26,423 bases of DNA. Origin: a virus. A program made the translations under genes and the position numbers. The notes under the pieces are model-generated. The model had not been told where the DNA came from, ran no database searches, and was given only the letters and a program-made list of their open reading frames with translations. This document shows positions 5,667 to 12,725 of this stretch, in pieces. The stretch's first letter is position 1. Every line of letters begins with the position of its first letter. The DNA is taken from IMG/VR virus record IMGVR_UViG_3300025107_000011, positions 1-26,423 of that record; one strand, given 5' to 3'.

Positions 5667-7348
5667 TGAGCGCGCTCAAATTGCCAAGAGGTATCGTCGT
5701 GAGCCAGCTAACCGAACTTCACCCTGCGCGTCCTGCCTTGCGTGCTGAAATCATCCCGCTCAATGCGCACAAGAAGTCGCTGTTTGAACGTTCGGATGCG
5801 GCTAAAAAACAGACTGCGCTTGACTGGGAGACGGTCGTGCTGGCCGTGAACCGAATCAAGGGAAGTGGCAGTACGACGCAGGCGGTACGACTGTTACTGA
5901 ACTATGCAATCGATGGCGATCTTGAGCCGCATGTATCCCGCGCCTTTTATGCCGTCGCGGTCGGTAAGAACAAGAAGATCGGTCGCTTACCGACCCGTGC
6001 CACCATCTTTGAAAAGCTGGCTTCCTACAAGGAGTCAGGTTTAGACGGCTTGATCAAGGAGCACAGAGGCCGTGTGCGGATTGAGGGCGGCTGGGAAGGT
6101 TTAGCACTGGAACTGTTCAGCCAGCCGAGCAAGCCGGACATATCGGCGGTGCATCGTGTGCTGGTCGAGGTGCAGGGGATGAATTGCAGTTACGACCAGG
6201 TGCGCGCTTATCTGAACGGGTTACCGTCCATGCTGGGTCGGATGAGTCCTGCCCGTATCGGCAAGAACCTCTACCGGCTGACCGAGAAGGCGTACATCCG
6301 CCGCTCGACTGAAAACGCGCTACCCGGCGATGTGTATGTCGCGGACGGTTATCGCGCCGACGTGTATCTGGCACATCCGCTCACAGGCGACATCTACCGC
6401 CCTGAATTGTCGGTGGCGATGGATTTACGCAGCCGCTTTATCGTGGGCTGGCGCGCAGATGAACATGAAGGTGCCTTTGCGGTACAGGGCATGTGGGCTG
6501 AGGCGTTTGCGCGCTGGAACCATGTACCGCCGTTCCTGTATGTGGATAACGGCAGCGGCTACAAGAACTCGTTCGTCGATGACGACGTGACCGGATTTTA
6601 TGCCCGTGTCGGCGTGCAGCAGGTGATTCACTCCATTCCCGGCAACCCGCACGGCAAAGGCTGGATTGAGCAGTTCTTCCGCATCATGAAAGATGATTTT
6701 CTACGCATGTGGATGCCGGCTTTCTACTGCGGTGGCGGCATGGCAGATGAGGTGCGCAACAAAGTGGTGCGCGAAGTGAAGGCCGGCCGCCTGACGCCGC
6801 CGACACTGGCACAGTTTGTCGCTGCGTTTAACGATTGGTTGAGCCGTTACCACACTCGCCCTCACCCGGAAGACAAGCGCGTGACGCGAGGTGAGTTGTG
6901 GGCAGGCCTTGAGCCGATCCCGCCGCATGCCACCGTACAGGAAATGAAGCGCGAACAGGTGCGGCTCACGGTACGCCGTGCCAGCCTCAAGCATTACAAG
7001 CGTGAATACGGACACGCCGACTTGCATGCCTACAACGGGCAGCTGGTGGTGCTGGAATACGACCTGATGGATGACCGTATTGCTGTGATACGTGCGCTGG
7101 ACGGCAAGTGGATCTGCGATGCGAATCTGATCAAGTCTATCGATGCCGTCGTGCCGAATCGACTGGAAGAAAAACGCTTGCTGCGCAAGGAGACGGCCAT
7201 CAAACGGTTACAGAAAAAGATTGATGAACAAACGGCGCGCGGCGGATTGCTGATTGATGCCGAAGCTATCGCACAAGGCGCTTTGGAGGGCGATTACACA
7301 CTGATTGAAGAACAGGACGCACCGATTAACTTGCTTGATTTTGACTAA
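5666..7348 (+). CDS. A: Mu A-like DDE transposase
   Basis: Catalyses end cleavage and strand transfer for phage integration and replicative transposition. The protein has 560 residues; Mu A has 663. N-terminal residues 45-210 hold helix-turn-helix DNA-binding segments (for example LPTRATIFEKLASYKESGLD). The RNase H-like integrase core follows, with the catalytic triad visible as D227 (VYVADGYRADV), D294 (LYVDNGSGYKN) and E335 (GNPHGKGWIEQFFR), so 40 residues separate the second D and E. A Mu-type C-terminal beta region around 430-500 and a basic, helical tail follow; the tail probably contacts the ATPase. It overlaps the preceding gene by one base and is followed 11 bases later by the MuB-type ATPase. 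No transposase-binding end repeats were found in this window. Confidence 0.95.
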   Translation: MSALKLPRGIVVSQLTELHPARPALRAEIIPLNAHKKSLFERSDAAKKQTALDWETVVLAVNRIKGSGSTTQAVRLLLNYAIDGDLEPHVSRAFYAVAVGKNKKIGRLPTRATIFEKLASYKESGLDGLIKEHRGRVRIEGGWEGLALELFSQPSKPDISAVHRVLVEVQGMNCSYDQVRAYLNGLPSMLGRMSPARIGKNLYRLTEKAYIRRSTENALPGDVYVADGYRADVYLAHPLTGDIYRPELSVAMDLRSRFIVGWRADEHEGAFAVQGMWAEAFARWNHVPPFLYVDNGSGYKNSFVDDDVTGFYARVGVQQVIHSIPGNPHGKGWIEQFFRIMKDDFLRMWMPAFYCGGGMADEVRNKVVREVKAGRLTPPTLAQFVAAFNDWLSRYHTRPHPEDKRVTRGELWAGLEPIPPHATVQEMKREQVRLTVRRASLKHYKREYGHADLHAYNGQLVVLEYDLMDDRIAVIRALDGKWICDANLIKSIDAVVPNRLEEKRLLRKETAIKRLQKKIDEQTARGGLLIDAEAIAQGALEGDYTLIEEQDAPINLLDFD

Positions 7349-7359
7349 GGGGAAACAAG

Positions 7360-8325
7360 ATGGAAAAGCAAATAACCCAGTGGCCGGGCCACTACACCGG
7401 CGAAGACATTACGCTGATTACGCATATTCTGGGCTGGATGGAACAGCGCAACTATACCCAGGCCGCGCTGGCCAGACTGGCGCGCATCAGCGCCAGCAGC
7501 CTGAATCAAATCCTCAAGGGCAACTATGCGGTCAGCCCGACCAAGCTGCTGACCTCCGTCGAATCGGCGATTCGTCATGCAGATGAGACCTGTGCGGATG
7601 TGGTGATGGCGGTAGAGACCAGCGTCTACAAGCTGGCGATCACCTGCTGCACGATGGCGCGCCGTTATCGTAATTTCGGGGTGTTGAGCGGCTTTGTCGG
7701 CACAGGCAAAACCTTTGCTATCAAGCATTACACCGCGATGAATCCGAATACCTATCTGATCGAAGCCACGCCGACCATGACGCCGAACAGCCTGATTAAG
7801 CTGCTGGCGAAGATGATCGCAGGCGTCGACGGCAAGGGCAGCATCAACGACAAGTTTCAGGCCGTGGTGGATTCGTTGCGGAATACCGACAGCCTGCTGA
7901 TCGTGGATGAAGCCGAAACCCTCACACCCAACCAGCTGCACACCTTGCGCCGTCTGCGCGATCTGGCCAACGTCGGTATCTTGCTGTGCGGTACCGAACA
8001 CCTGTCCGGGCTGATCAAGCCCGAGCATGGACAGTTCGACCAGATCCGCAGCCGCACCGGATTCTGGCCGCCTACTGTCACCGCCATCAGCGAAGAGGAT
8101 GCCGCTGCCCTGGTGCAATCCGGCTTCGGCGCGGAAGAGGTGTCGGACGAAGTCGTGAAGCGTCTGTACCAGTATTGCAAGGGCAGCGCGCGGATGCTGG
8201 TGGAAGGATTGATCGCGGGTATACAGGCCTTCCGCAAAGGCCGTGCGCTGGATGTGAAACTGGTCGACGCCACAGCCGTTCAGATCTTGTGCCTGAAGCC
8301 GATTTCAGATTTGAGGAGAGCGTGA
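7360..8325 (+). CDS. B: MuB-like AAA ATPase, transposition target-selector
   Basis: Partner of the transposase: in Mu, B binds target DNA in an ATP-dependent filament, activates A and confers target immunity. The 321-residue protein has an N-terminal helix-turn-helix at about 31-55 (YTQAALARLARISASSLNQI), then an AAA ATPase domain. The Walker A motif is GFVGTGKT at 111-118 and Walker B is LLIVDEAE at 179-186. A sensor-like stretch GILLCGTEHL follows near 215. The architecture of HTH followed by AAA matches Mu B, which has 312 residues. The ATG is preceded by a GGGGAAAC site. The next gene starts one base after the stop, so the operon continues. Confidence 0.93.
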   Translation: MEKQITQWPGHYTGEDITLITHILGWMEQRNYTQAALARLARISASSLNQILKGNYAVSPTKLLTSVESAIRHADETCADVVMAVETSVYKLAITCCTMARRYRNFGVLSGFVGTGKTFAIKHYTAMNPNTYLIEATPTMTPNSLIKLLAKMIAGVDGKGSINDKFQAVVDSLRNTDSLLIVDEAETLTPNQLHTLRRLRDLANVGILLCGTEHLSGLIKPEHGQFDQIRSRTGFWPPTVTAISEEDAAALVQSGFGAEEVSDEVVKRLYQYCKGSARMLVEGLIAGIQAFRKGRALDVKLVDATAVQILCLKPISDLRRA

Positions 8326-8326
8326 A

Positions 8327-8536
8327 ATGAATAGCAAAATCTGGCGTGATGCCATCCGTCCCTATCAAACGAAAATCAGGAATTTACGCATCCTGGTCTG
8401 TGTGCTGCTGTTGCTCGGCATCTATGGGCTGATGGGACGCTGGGATCGCGCCGCTCAGGAGAGTTCTGCTATGGAATTTCGAGTTCCGTCCCAACAAGGC
8501 TTCATCGGCAACGCAGCGCGCAAGGGGGTGTTGTGA
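8327..8536 (+). CDS. small membrane protein of the early operon
   Basis: A 69-residue protein with a basic N-terminus and one membrane segment at about residues 20-37 (RILVCVLLLLGIYGLMG). A short polar tail follows. The ATG comes one base after the ATPase stop, preceded by a GAGGAGAG site within the ATPase gene. The stop overlaps the next start (GTGA). I do not recognise the family. Its place among early transposition genes suggests a host-interaction function, but nothing in the sequence specifies it. Gene status rests on tight packing, ribosome site and clear hydrophobic segment. Confidence 0.65.
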   Translation: MNSKIWRDAIRPYQTKIRNLRILVCVLLLLGIYGLMGRWDRAAQESSAMEFRVPSQQGFIGNAARKGVL

Positions 8537-8757
8537 GTACAAATAACCTTTGTTCAGTCACCAGCCAGAAGCAATTCGACATGGCTGTAAAACTGGCCTG
8601 TCTTGCTACCGAGCTGGACGAGACAAAAAATGGATTCAAGCTTTACATGAAAATTATGTCAGCTCGTTGTGTGGCATACCTGCACCTGCTGGCGCAGGTA
8701 CTGGCCGGTGAACGTGTCGGCGAGATTTATGCGCCGGATGAAGAGGAGGCAGTGTAA
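8533..8757 (+). CDS. unrecognised small early protein
   Basis: A 74-residue protein starting at GTG 8533 with AAGGGGG six to seven bases before it, overlapping the previous stop as GTGA. It is predicted helical, with an acidic C-terminus ending PDEEEAV. No motif is recognised. The stop codon shares its last base with the next ATG (TAATG at 8755-8759), so translation is probably coupled on both sides. Function unknown. Confidence 0.65.
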   Translation: MSTNNLCSVTSQKQFDMAVKLACLATELDETKNGFKLYMKIMSARCVAYLHLLAQVLAGERVGEIYAPDEEEAV

Positions 8758-9239
8758 TGCGTACCCGTTGCCCGGCTTGCGGCGCGACCCTGTCGCTGGA
8801 TGCTCTGCTCGCACATGAAGGTGCGCGTGAGGCGGTGACGACCGTGTTCAAACTGTCCGGGACAACAGGTGCCGCCGTGGTGCGCTATCTCGCGCTGTTC
8901 CGTCCTGAGACACGCGAACTGACGATGGACCGCGTGGCGAAGATTCTGGGCGAGTTCATTCCAGACTTGCAGGTACAGCGCATCAGCCGCGATGGACAGG
9001 TGTACGAAGCGCCGCTTGAAGCGTGGATCTGGGGCATCGAACAGACGCTGCTGGCGCGCGATGCGGGAAGGCTGAAGACACCGCTCAAGGGGCATGGCTG
9101 GTTGTATGAGGTGATCAGCCGCTACCGCCCTGTCTCCGGACAAGTTGCCGGCAACGGCACGGCGTTGACCACCGGCAACAAGCAGGCATCGCGGACGTTG
9201 GCCGGGATTGCCGCACTGGAGGAATTTAAACGTGGCTGA
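8757..9239 (+). CDS. conserved phage protein with N-terminal CPAC zinc knuckle
   Basis: A 160-residue protein that opens RTRCPACGATLSLDALLAHE, one CxxC knuckle at C5 and C8. A helical domain follows with YLALFRPETRELTMDRVAKI at about 42-61. The same opening layout (short CxxC, then SLDALL, then LFRP) is one I recall from small early or replication-region proteins in prophages of Proteobacteria, whose biochemical role is undefined. Only two cysteines form the knuckle, so any zinc site would need a second pair of ligands or a dimer. The start is GAGGAGG-preceded and overlaps the previous stop by one base. The stop overlaps the next gene by eight bases. Confidence 0.7.
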   Translation: MRTRCPACGATLSLDALLAHEGAREAVTTVFKLSGTTGAAVVRYLALFRPETRELTMDRVAKILGEFIPDLQVQRISRDGQVYEAPLEAWIWGIEQTLLARDAGRLKTPLKGHGWLYEVISRYRPVSGQVAGNGTALTTGNKQASRTLAGIAALEEFKRG

Positions 9240-9597
9240 TACCCAATGGCTGCGTGTAGCCATCATCAGCGGATTGCAAAAGCTGCTGGCGTTACGGCTG
9301 ATCGGTACGCCGCCTGAGGATGCGATTGTCGGCACGGCCACCGTATGGCTGGAGGCGATGGAGAATGCGCCGATCCGGTGGCACGAGCAGCTTGACCAGG
9401 CGCGGGTGCAGCGGGCATTCAAAACGCTATTCAGGATTTGCGACCACTGGCCGGCACCTAGGTTATTCCTGGACAACCTGGGCAACCGTGACCCGCCACT
9501 GGCCTTAGAGAACCATATCACCGCAGCACAGCAACAAGCGAACCGCGCCCGAATCCGGGCAATTGTAGAAACATTAAAACAAGGAGCAACACCATGA
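9232..9597 (+). CDS. unrecognised early protein, helical
   Basis: A 121-residue protein. I chose GTG 9232 because GGAGG lies at 9218-9222, ten bases upstream; the more distant in-frame TTG at 9208 has no site. The sequence is helical (LRVAIISGLQKLLALRL, then EDAIVGTATVWLEAME), with a short tail rich in glutamine and arginine. No family is recognised. Position suggests a role in the early/middle program. The stop overlaps the ATG of the HU-like gene (ATGA). Confidence 0.65.
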   Translation: MADTQWLRVAIISGLQKLLALRLIGTPPEDAIVGTATVWLEAMENAPIRWHEQLDQARVQRAFKTLFRICDHWPAPRLFLDNLGNRDPPLALENHITAAQQQANRARIRAIVETLKQGATP

Positions 9598-9875
9598 ACC
9601 AGGCAGAACTGATCCAAGCAATCAATGCAAAAGGTATCTCGAAGAGTATTTCTCAACCAGTACTTGAAGCTCTAGCGCTAGTAATTAAAACTGAATTGCA
9701 GAAAGGCGGCGATGTGACGCTGCCCGGCATCGGCAAGCTGACTGTCGAAACCCGTTCCGCCCGCACTGGCCGCAATCCTAAGACCGGTGCAGAGATCGCC
9801 ATTGCAGAAAAGCGCGTGCCAAAGTTCAGCGCGTCCAAGGCGTTGAAAGACGCAGTGGCGTTGAGCAACGGCTAA
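9594..9875 (+). CDS. phage-encoded HU-like DNA-bending protein
   Basis: A 93-residue member of the HU/IHF family. The dimer-forming helices are at 1-37. The hallmark beta-arm has GDVTLPGIGKLTVETRSART followed by GRNPKTGAEI at 59-68, where the RNP-type arm tip inserts into the minor groove. It ends with KFSASKALKDAV, the usual C-terminal helix. It would bend DNA and could help assemble the transposase-end complex, since Mu uses host HU and IHF; the link to transposition is inferred from operon position. An AAGGAG site lies before the ATG. The first 40 codons are more AT-rich than the rest. Downstream is a C/G-rich palindrome that may shape the transcript. Confidence 0.92.
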   Translation: MNQAELIQAINAKGISKSISQPVLEALALVIKTELQKGGDVTLPGIGKLTVETRSARTGRNPKTGAEIAIAEKRVPKFSASKALKDAVALSNG

Positions 9876-9880
9876 GCGAA

Positions 9881-9922
9881 TCTCCCTATCCCCACCCTAG
9901 CCCTCCCCTTGAAGGGGAGGGG
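9881..9922. repeat. C/G-rich extragenic palindrome
   Basis: A pyrimidine-rich run of C-blocks (9881-9908) is followed by a near-perfect palindrome, CCCTCCCCTT (9901-9910) and AAGGGGAGGG (9912-9921) around one central base. It is the only sizeable spacer in the early operon (66 bases). The layout, several CCCTA-like blocks then a C/G hairpin, resembles repetitive extragenic elements scattered in many bacterial chromosomes, so it may be host-derived. It lacks a T tract, so it is not a convincing intrinsic terminator. It could attenuate or stabilise the message. Confidence 0.6.
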
Positions 9923-9941
9923 ACAACTGAAAGGAATCACC

Positions 9942-10562
9942 ATGAACCCAGAAAAAATTATCCCGGCAGGCTACAAGGAGGACGCTGCAGGCCGCCTCAT
10001 TCCTCTGGAACATATCAAGCCTATCGATCTGGCCCGCGATGACCTGGTGCGCGAGATCGTTACTTCAGCCCGCTACCTGTCTGAAGGCATCGCCAAGTTC
10101 AAAGCGCAGACCTTCGGCGACATCGCGGCGTTTGTCGAGATGAGCGGCGAGGAATACGGCGTCAAGGTCGGCGGCAAAAAAGGCAATGTGACCCTGACTA
10201 GCTTTGACGGACGCTACAAGATACAGCGCGCCATCTCGGATCACATCAGCTTCGACGAGCGTTTGCAGGCGGCTAAAGCCCTGATCGATGAGTGTTTGAA
10301 TGACTGGTCTGAAACCAGCGATCCGAAGATCAAGATGCTGGTCAACGACGCCTTCCAAGTCGACAAGGAAGGCACAATCAACACCAGCCGCGTGCTGCGC
10401 CTGCGCAAGATGGATATCCGCGACGAACGCTGGATGAAAGCGATGCAGGCGATTGCCGATGCAGTGACGGTGATCGGCAGCAGCACCTATCTGCGCGTGT
10501 ATGAGCGCGTCGGCGATACCGACCAATACCAGCCGATTCCGCTGGACGTGGCACGGGGTTAG
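9942..10562 (+). CDS. DUF3164-type phage protein
   Basis: A 206-residue protein recognised as the DUF3164 family found in the early/middle region of Mu-like phages. Function is undefined. Visible features are GYKEDAAGRLIPLEHIKPID at 7-26, a helical segment with RYLSEGIAKFKAQTFGDIAA around 44-63, then YGVKVGGKKGNVTLTSFDGR near 75-94 and a terminal domain with RVLRLRKMDIRDERWMKAMQ. The basic central segment suggests nucleic-acid contact, but this is inference. I chose ATG 9942 after GAAAGGA; the in-frame TTG at 9909 lies inside the palindrome. It ends two bases before the GemA start. Confidence 0.82.
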   Translation: MNPEKIIPAGYKEDAAGRLIPLEHIKPIDLARDDLVREIVTSARYLSEGIAKFKAQTFGDIAAFVEMSGEEYGVKVGGKKGNVTLTSFDGRYKIQRAISDHISFDERLQAAKALIDECLNDWSETSDPKIKMLVNDAFQVDKEGTINTSRVLRLRKMDIRDERWMKAMQAIADAVTVIGSSTYLRVYERVGDTDQYQPIPLDVARG

Positions 10563-10564
10563 TC

Positions 10565-11020
10565 ATGAGCGACCTGTCCCGTCACTACATTCAGCTGATC
10601 GGTATCGCCAAGAGCTGGGCGCTCAAGAATATGCCCGGCTGGAGCGATGAGACGCATCAGGATTTACTGATGCGTCATGGCGCGGTGCGCAGGGCAGGCC
10701 GTGTCTCCTCAAAATCACTTAACGTGCCGCAGCTGGGCGCGGTGCTGGATGACTATGAGCGGCGCGGCTGGCCGCGCGTCAAACAGTACGCGGCTAAAGG
10801 TTCTATCAAGCCTAAGCCGATTCCGCCACGTATCTCCCAGCTGGTAAAGCTGTGGGGCAAGCTGGGACTGGCCGGCAAGGTGACGACGGCAACCCGTCCC
10901 GCCTTGCTGGCCTGGTGCGCACGCCAGACTGCGCATGAGGTAGCGGATCTGGACAGTCTGAGCGTTGAGGAATGCCAGAACCTGATTGAAGCCATGAAGA
11001 GCTGGCTGGGTCGCGCCTGA
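10565..11020 (+). CDS. gemA: GemA-like regulatory protein (Mu gp16 family)
   Basis: A 151-residue protein of the GemA/DUF1018 family. In Mu, GemA acts with Mor in the early-to-middle transition and modulates host gene expression and DNA supercoiling. The N-terminus has YIQLIGIAKSWALKNMPGWS, with the typical pattern of short helix, conserved tryptophan and DETHQDLL. A basic linker (KPKPIPPRISQL) leads to the C-terminal domain with KLWGKLGLAGKVTTATRPAL. It lies directly before the Mor-type gene, two bases apart, exactly as in Mu. The ATG lies two bases after the DUF3164 stop. Confidence 0.85.
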   Translation: MSDLSRHYIQLIGIAKSWALKNMPGWSDETHQDLLMRHGAVRRAGRVSSKSLNVPQLGAVLDDYERRGWPRVKQYAAKGSIKPKPIPPRISQLVKLWGKLGLAGKVTTATRPALLAWCARQTAHEVADLDSLSVEECQNLIEAMKSWLGRA

Positions 11021-11021
11021 A

Positions 11022-11438
11022 ATGAACACGCCCGATCACAGCTTTGATTATCCGTCGGTGGATGAAGCGCTGTTGCGCTCGTTCCCGCCGGTGCTGCACG
11101 CTGTGGTGCGGGCGTTGGGCTATACCCGTGCGCGGGACTTTTTACATCTGCAAGGTGGCGTCAATGTCTCCATCCCGAAGCATCATAGCCAGACATTGGG
11201 TTTGCAGCCGGATGAACTGAACCGTCTGCGCCACAGCCTAGCGGCTCACCTGGATGCCAATGGGCGGGTCACGCTGCCCAAGGCGGACAAACTCATCATC
11301 CGTGTGCGGGATACGCAGATCCGCCAAGAAAAGCAGCACTCCAGCATCCGCCTGCTGGCGCGCCAGCATAGTCTGAGTTCCAGGCAGATTCAGAACATCT
11401 GTCGGGAAGGCGACGACCGTCAGCTGGATTTATTCTGA
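11022..11438 (+). CDS. mor: Mor/C-type transcription activator
   Basis: A 138-residue protein of the Mor/C family, dimeric activators of Mu middle (Mor) and late (C) promoters. The N-terminal half is a likely dimerisation domain (YPSVDEALLRSFPPVLHAVV). The C-terminal helix-turn-helix spans about 105-128 (LLARQHSLSSRQIQNI) and ends with a short tail DDRQLDLF. The region LQGGVNVSIPKHHSQTLGLQ is typical of Mor. It lies one base after gemA. No other Mor/C gene is seen, so it may serve both middle and late roles. It is followed by a 220-base spacer with the second palindromic late element, which makes it the best candidate to bind the GGAAACGTTTCC sites; this is inference. Confidence 0.85.
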   Translation: MNTPDHSFDYPSVDEALLRSFPPVLHAVVRALGYTRARDFLHLQGGVNVSIPKHHSQTLGLQPDELNRLRHSLAAHLDANGRVTLPKADKLIIRVRDTQIRQEKQHSSIRLLARQHSLSSRQIQNICREGDDRQLDLF

Positions 11439-11586
11439 CTTTGACCTCAAAGCGGGTTCAGTAATAGCGCTAATCGCCTTCGAAAAACGCCTTCTCTCGT
11501 TTAAATGATTTTCAGCAATACCGATGTAGCCTGCCGCATTAACAAGCCCTTCCAGCCCCTCACAGCCGCTTTCGTCCTGACCATCG

Positions 11587-11638
11587 GGAAACGTTTCCAG
11601 CGGTGTCACAAAACCCCCGTCACGCGAAGATGCACTCC
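11587..11638 (+). promoter_or_regulatory. late promoter-like element 2 (head operon)
   Basis: The palindrome GGAAACGTTTCC (11587-11598) is followed by AGCGG and, 31 bases past the palindrome, an AAG ending at 11629 within CACGCGAAG. A CTCC follows at 11635-11638. Sixty bases separate the palindrome from the protease ATG at 11659. This is the position of Mu late promoter PI, which precedes gene I. I see no -35 hexamer and only a poor -10, consistent with an activator-dependent promoter. The spacer 11439-11586 contains no gene I can support. Confidence 0.75.
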
Positions 11639-11658
11639 ACTTACTCAGGAGCTGCACG

Positions 11659-12666
11659 ATGCATCACCCAGCCAAACCCAAAACCGCCTGCGCCGCACTG
11701 ACCTTTGAAATTACTCAGGGGGCGGACGGTGTCGCCACCGATGCGCACCTGCTGCCGGTTGGTCCATTCCGTTCGACGGATGTGCGTCCGGTGGATTGCG
11801 CCGCCTGGCAACTGGATGCAGCGATTGCGGCGCGCGTCATTGCACGTGCCGCCGGACTCAAGAATGACTTCCTGATCGATTACGAACACCAGAGCCTGCG
11901 CGCTGCACAGAACGGCAAGCCCGTGCCTGCTGCCGGTTGGTTCAAGGGCTCCAATCTGCAATGGCGCGATCCGTCGACAGATTCGGGACAAGCCGGGCTG
12001 TTCGCTACCGGCATCCGCTGGGTGGACGAAGCCAAACAAATGATTGCCGAACTGAAGTATCGCTACATCAGCGCGGTTTTTTTCTACAACCCGGCAACCG
12101 GTGAGGTGATGGAGATCGTTTCCGTCGCACTGACCAATACGCCGGGGGTGGACGGACTGGAGGCACTTGCTGCCCTGGCTCGTGACCTGTCTGTTTATAA
12201 CCCCGAAGAAGGAGATGTCGAGATGGAAAAGAAGCTTGCGGAACTCACCGCTCAAAATAACGGCTTGTCTACGCAGATGGCCGCGCTGACTACGGCGAAC
12301 ACTGGCCTGACCAGTCAGCTGGCGGCATTGACTGCCGAGCGTGACGGATTGTCCGCCAAGGTTGCGGCGGCTGAAACAGAAAAAGTCGCTGCCGCGCTGG
12401 CCGCCGAAAAAACACAGCACGCCGCGCTGATGACAGCGGCTTTAACAGGCGGCCGTTTGACCCCTGCGCAAAAACCCTGGGCAGAAAAGCAAAGCTTTGC
12501 CGCGCTGACCGAGTACCTGGATGTAACCAGTCCGCTGACGATGTTGACCAAACAAGCCGGTGAGCATGAGGCAGCTGGCGCACAGGGCTTGAGTGAAGTC
12601 GAGCTGGCGATGTGTACCCGGCTGGGCGTAACGCCGGAAGCGTTCAAGCTGAACAAGGGCAAGTAG
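11659..12666 (+). CDS. I: Mu gpI-like prohead protease with fused scaffold
   Basis: First gene of the head operon. In Mu, gpI is a protease that matures the capsid and its C-terminal part forms the scaffold. The 335-residue protein carries the family signature DYEHQSLRAAQNGKPVPAAG (residues 74-93, histidine 77 probably catalytic), GLFATGIRWVDEA near 113-125, and SAVFFYNPATGEVMEIVSVA at 138-157. Residues 189-260 are an alanine-rich coiled coil with repeated LTAQ/LTTAN/LTAER heptads. An internal ATG at 12223 with its own strong ribosome site marks the scaffold product. The ATG follows CAGGAGC by about eight bases. No terminase, portal or minor head gene precedes it, unlike Mu. Confidence 0.92.
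   Translation: MHHPAKPKTACAALTFEITQGADGVATDAHLLPVGPFRSTDVRPVDCAAWQLDAAIAARVIARAAGLKNDFLIDYEHQSLRAAQNGKPVPAAGWFKGSNLQWRDPSTDSGQAGLFATGIRWVDEAKQMIAELKYRYISAVFFYNPATGEVMEIVSVALTNTPGVDGLEALAALARDLSVYNPEEGDVEMEKKLAELTAQNNGLSTQMAALTTANTGLTSQLAALTAERDGLSAKVAAAETEKVAAALAAEKTQHAALMTAALTGGRLTPAQKPWAEKQSFAALTEYLDVTSPLTMLTKQAGEHEAAGAQGLSEVELAMCTRLGVTPEAFKLNKGK
12223..12666 (+). CDS. Z: internal in-frame scaffold protein (Mu gpZ type)
   Basis: The ATG at 12223 is codon 189 of the protease gene and in frame. AAGGAG at 12209-12214 lies eight bases upstream, far better than expected by chance inside a gene. The 147-residue product starts MEKKLAELTAQNNGLSTQMA, a long coiled coil, and ends with a basic helix (AFKLNKGK) suited to bind the head protein. 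In Mu, gpZ is made in this way from the same gene and acts as the internal scaffold that is removed during maturation. Assigned from the ribosome site and analogy. Confidence 0.78.
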   Translation: MEKKLAELTAQNNGLSTQMAALTTANTGLTSQLAALTAERDGLSAKVAAAETEKVAAALAAEKTQHAALMTAALTGGRLTPAQKPWAEKQSFAALTEYLDVTSPLTMLTKQAGEHEAAGAQGLSEVELAMCTRLGVTPEAFKLNKGK

Positions 12667-12725
12667 GCGGCTTGTCGGTCACCTGTATTTCCAACCCATA
12701 TTTCAATTCAACAGGATAAAAAACC

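Noticed and set aside
7345-8118. 257-codon minus-strand frame
   Set aside because: It is the complement of the MuB-type ATPase gene with Walker motifs; such long shadows are common in GC-rich genes.
8727-9656. 309-codon minus-strand frame
   Set aside because: Antisense to several tightly overlapped plus-strand genes; cysteine- and histidine-rich low-complexity translation.
9901-9922. Intrinsic terminator between HU and DUF3164 genes
   Set aside because: The stem is strong but no T tract follows, and the same operon order continues.
11430-11657. 75-codon minus-strand frame and a 67-codon plus-strand frame in the Mor-protease spacer
   Set aside because: Both overlap the late promoter-like element and show no ribosome site or family pattern.
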